From Entoloma clypeatum (Eukaryota; Basidiomycota; Agaricomycetes; Agaricales; Entolomataceae), in contig OY751493.1 in assembly GCA_963565915.1 (NCBI GenBank), positions 3,906,001 to 3,970,000 on the forward strand: a stretch of 64,000 nt of DNA, in the 5' to 3' direction. The number at the start of each line of letters is the position of its first letter. The first letter of the stretch is position 1. Under the pieces are notes generated by a model, which was given only the letters and a program-made list of their open reading frames with translations, searched no databases and was not told the origin of the DNA. A program made the position numbers and the translations under genes. Below, in pieces: positions 59,298 through 64,000 of this stretch.

Positions 59298-59856
59298 CTC
59301 AAGGCTTACTACCATTGACTGTCACAATGCCCTCTTTTCGCATCTGCTTGACCACCACGCAATGGCGGACAACGCGGCGGTGGCGGTTCACTGGTTCCAT
59401 CATAAGTATACGGTACTCCAATAAATGTTACAATGATTTCCCACCACAGGATTATCCGGATACCAAGCTGGGTCAATGAGTCGATGCAGTCGCGTTGGTA
59501 GTCTCAATCTGGCCCCGGCTTCATATAAGATTTTGACTCGGCGCTCGACGCTCAAGCGAGTGTTGAATTGCGTCCCTTCCCCATGTTTTCCATTTCTCCA
59601 CTGGCACTGTTGATGTCCTGTCCTAATACGCCGCCGTACTGCCGCTTCATGTCCCGTCTTTCCCTAGATTTTTCTGCATCAGATTTTCTTGTTCTAGGTC
59701 TAACACTCGGTTTGCATTGGCGTAAGTACCAAAGATCTCTGAGACACTGAAGATGTCTAATGAGCTGCAAATATATAATGTACAGATGGTTTCTTTACGA
59801 CCCGCGGTATGCGTACAGGAAATGTCCAACGTCCGTGCTACCTCGTGGTCAATCGT
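59298..59856. other. convergent spacer
   Basis: The stretch lies between the F-box stop and the enolase stop. Open frames of about 60-85 codons on both strands look accidental. No RNA or repeat is recognised. Confidence 0.4.
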
Positions 59857-61588
<1,732 letters not shown>

Positions 61589-61968
61589 GGTTGTAGGAGT
61601 AGAGAAGGATGGGTGTGATAATCAATTACCGTTTTTGCCAAATTTATTTCGCCTTCGTATTTCCCAGATTTCCCTCGTACTGAATTATCGGAGGCAGAAT
61701 CATTTTTACGGTTCATAGCGCCATCATCCACGTTCGACGCCGAGTAAACGTGATATTCTCATGGTGAACATGATATCCTACATATTCTAGAATGCTGAGC
61801 AAGATAACACATCAGAGTAGCCCAGAATGGACTAATCCAGAATCGTGATGAGCCACGATGATAATCGCGGATCTATACCCAACGCGACCAGCTGGACGAC
61901 GGGGGCGGAAAAATTAGGCATATACCGGCATCACTGTCGTCGGGATGCATCGAACGCACGGATGGGCA
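61589..61968 (-). promoter_or_regulatory. enolase promoter region
   Basis: The 380-bp gap lies between the enolase start codon and the NOG2 stop. On the minus strand it holds an AT-rich AATAAATTTGG stretch followed by a pyrimidine-rich tract before the ATG, typical of strong promoters. No gene is seen. Confidence 0.5.
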
Positions 61969-64000
61969 TCACCGTGCCGTCTTTCCGCGACTGCGTCCTT
62001 CACCTTTCTTGCCCACGGGAAGCGTTTTGAGCAACGCAGCCCGTTGCCTATTTTTGTTCTTGACATTCGAATTCGAATAGAAATTTTCGGGTTTCCGCTA
62101 TTCGCATTGTCAATAAGAGAAATGTCTTTGGGCGAAATTCGGAAACAATCACACCTTGTTGGTTTTCATGCGCGGTTCCTTCTTGTTTTGAGCTGCATTT
62201 TGGTCTTCATCTTTATTCTCCACGCGGTCTTCCCCTACGAATCGGGTTCACTTGGCTTATCACACCTTTCTGCGACAGGCACTCACCTTCTGATCGTATG
62301 TCGTCGCCATTTTCGTCGACATTTGAAACGTCTTCCTCTTTGATCCCCTCGAAGACGTCGTTCCATGTCAGCTCTTCCTCTTCCTCATCAGCGCCATCAC
62401 TACTTTCGCCCTCTTCATCAATGGCCGCATCGTCGCCTTCTTCGACCTCGAACTCTTCGTCCAAGGGTTGCACATCCTCTGGCAGGAAATTGTTCTTCTG
62501 CATGATCGACCCCAAATTCTGCTTCACCCCCGGAACCTCCGTCTGCTCAACATCCGCTGCCTTCTCCTTGCCCTTCTCCTTGCCCTTCGCGGCACTCTTC
62601 TGCTTTTTCGCCTCAAGCCGATTCAACTCTTCAGACCTCTCCGGCGGAGGGATGAAATAAGGTATCCGGCCCCGGACCCAGTCACTCAAGATGATCTTCG
62701 CCACACCCTCGAGATCAGGTTCTCCCTGTTTCAACAACCTTCCCTTCATGCGTGCCAGTTTGTCAAGGAACGCCTCAGCTTCCCAGTTTTTGTTTGGATC
62801 GTCAGGCTCCGGAAGCGGAACTCCGTAGGTACGGGAAAGGTATATTGGCTTGACACGCTCCATGAGGGCGGGTATATGATCGGAAGGTGTTGGAAGAGCT
62901 TCAACTCGGACGACACCTTTGAGAACAGTGGAGGTTTGTGAATCATGTGCTGAAGTAGGCACGATTCCCGGGCAGTCGATAAGATAGATTCGCCGGGTCA
63001 GCGTGATGTATTGCCAAACCTTTGAGGAAATTTTCAAAAAAAAAACGTGTTGAGAATTGCGCAAGTAGACACACCTTCGTCTCCCCGGGTACAGGAGCCA
63101 CCGTGCAAACTTTGTTGCTTTTGAGTGTGTTGATGACGCTACTTTTCCCAACATTTGGGTAGCCGACGAAACCGACAGATATCTGTCTCTTGTCGGAATG
63201 CAGCTGAGCGAACTGGCGGAGCAGCTGGATTAGAGAACCTTTTCCGAACGAGTGATTAGGAGACGCATGGAAGGCAATAGTGGGATAGCGAGGAGTTAAA
63301 TGTTGGATATAGCGCGCCTATAGCGAGTCAAAGTCAATTCTTTGTATAATGCAACCAAGGAACTACTCACAGTAACCCAGTTCGGAACTAGGTCGCATTT
63401 GTTGATGATAAGGACAACTTGCTTGTGTGACTTTTCTTTCTTGATATATTCAAGAACGGACTCGCACATGGTACCCAGAGGATCCCGGGCATCCAGGACA
63501 TGAAGAATGACATCGGAGGAATCAATAACTTTATATAATTCCCCATAAATTCGACGAGAGGTTCCTTTGGCGTATATCGGCTCGATGAAGTCGGCATGCG
63601 TCGGTGCTTCGATTATGGACGAAGCCAATGGCTCTTTATATTCGTCAATGAAGGAAAAGCAGGGGAGTATGCTGGGCGCTGACCAATTGCATAAGAGTCC
63701 GTGTCCGCCTCGTCCGCAGCAGCAGCCCCAAGTTTTCCAAGCTCTTCAAAGGTTCCTGCGTTGATCTTCGGTCGCTTGCGCTGCGATTTAGGCCCAAATG
63801 TTTCCGAAAAAGGTTCAGTTTCCACAATATGAGGCCGCTGGAAATTGAATGTTCCATTTGTCCTCAAAATCAAGATAGAAGAGTCTGACCTTTAATGTAT
63901 GCGGATTTTGAGCTTCGTCCAGAAGAGCCATGGGAAGTTTGTTGCGACGGAGAAGAACTGAATAGGGATCATTCTTCTTCTCCGATAGACTGGTGCGAAA
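61969..64000 (-). CDS. NOG2: nucleolar GTP-binding protein 2 (5' end beyond window)
   Basis: This circularly permuted GTPase is needed for late nuclear 60S ribosome maturation. The N-terminus is cut by the window edge at 64000. Seen: [16 protein letters not shown], the permuted order G4 [13 protein letters not shown] before G1 [15 protein letters not shown], and G3 DCPGIVPTS. The first GTPase block includes [19 protein letters not shown]-terminal acidic region and the basic tail [16 protein letters not shown]...VKNKNRQR end at 61969. The last exons are joined across introns at about 62230-62285 and 62087-62141; without them the frame would stop at 62213. It runs in the same direction as enolase, tail to its promoter. 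Confidence 0.93.

Overview
The window is nuclear DNA of a filamentous basidiomycete, most likely an Agaricomycete. The evidence is many short spliced genes with 45-65 bp GT-AG introns, proteins with typical agaric architecture (F-box/LRR proteins, a seven-helix membrane family, proline-rich secreted and acidic proteins), and a chromodomain Ty3/Gypsy retrotransposon. There is no operon structure. Gene limits below run from start codon to stop codon and include introns. I inferred splice sites by eye from reading frame, GT/AG signals and protein conservation.

Region 1-9.7 kb is a repeat-rich island with no intact gene. One LTR retrotransposon (A, minus strand, gag and 5' LTR) has inserted into the RNase H region of another (B, plus strand, RNase H-integrase-chromodomain and 3' LTR). 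Then come two degenerate 20-bp minisatellite arrays, three blocks built on a GGTCC/GGACC motif, two oppositely oriented TAGTG/CACTA blocks, a tandem repeat of about 160 bp, a 721-bp MITE-like element, and the decayed remains of a seven-helix membrane protein gene.

From 10.7 kb on the window is gene dense. 10.7-16 kb holds the intact seven-helix protein, an acidic nuclear-type protein, an FMN-binding split-barrel protein, a small uncertain gene and a homeodomain factor. 16-32.5 kb holds a LAM/GRAMD1-like sterol-transfer protein, an F-box/LRR-like protein, AP-3 delta, a GCK-type STE20 kinase, a manganese-type CDF transporter and a secreted proline-rich protein. 32.7-44.8 kb holds a fucosyltransferase-like type II membrane protein, an orphan, the mitochondrial methylcrotonyl-CoA carboxylase alpha subunit, tRNA-dihydrouridine synthase 2, and two lineage-specific proteins. 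44.9-64 kb holds calnexin, the spliceosomal GTPase Snu114, prefoldin subunit 1, a coiled-coil orphan, a decayed intron-bearing copy of prefoldin 1, a TPR protein, an F-box protein, enolase, and the ribosome-biogenesis GTPase NOG2, which is cut by the right edge.

The genes are mostly unrelated housekeeping functions; I see no biosynthetic cluster, defence island or new multi-gene system. The most notable points are structural: the nested retrotransposon, the minisatellite open in several overlapping frames, two gene-fragment duplications, a GC-AG intron placed directly after a start codon, in-frame introns that could be retained, and several orphan proteins.
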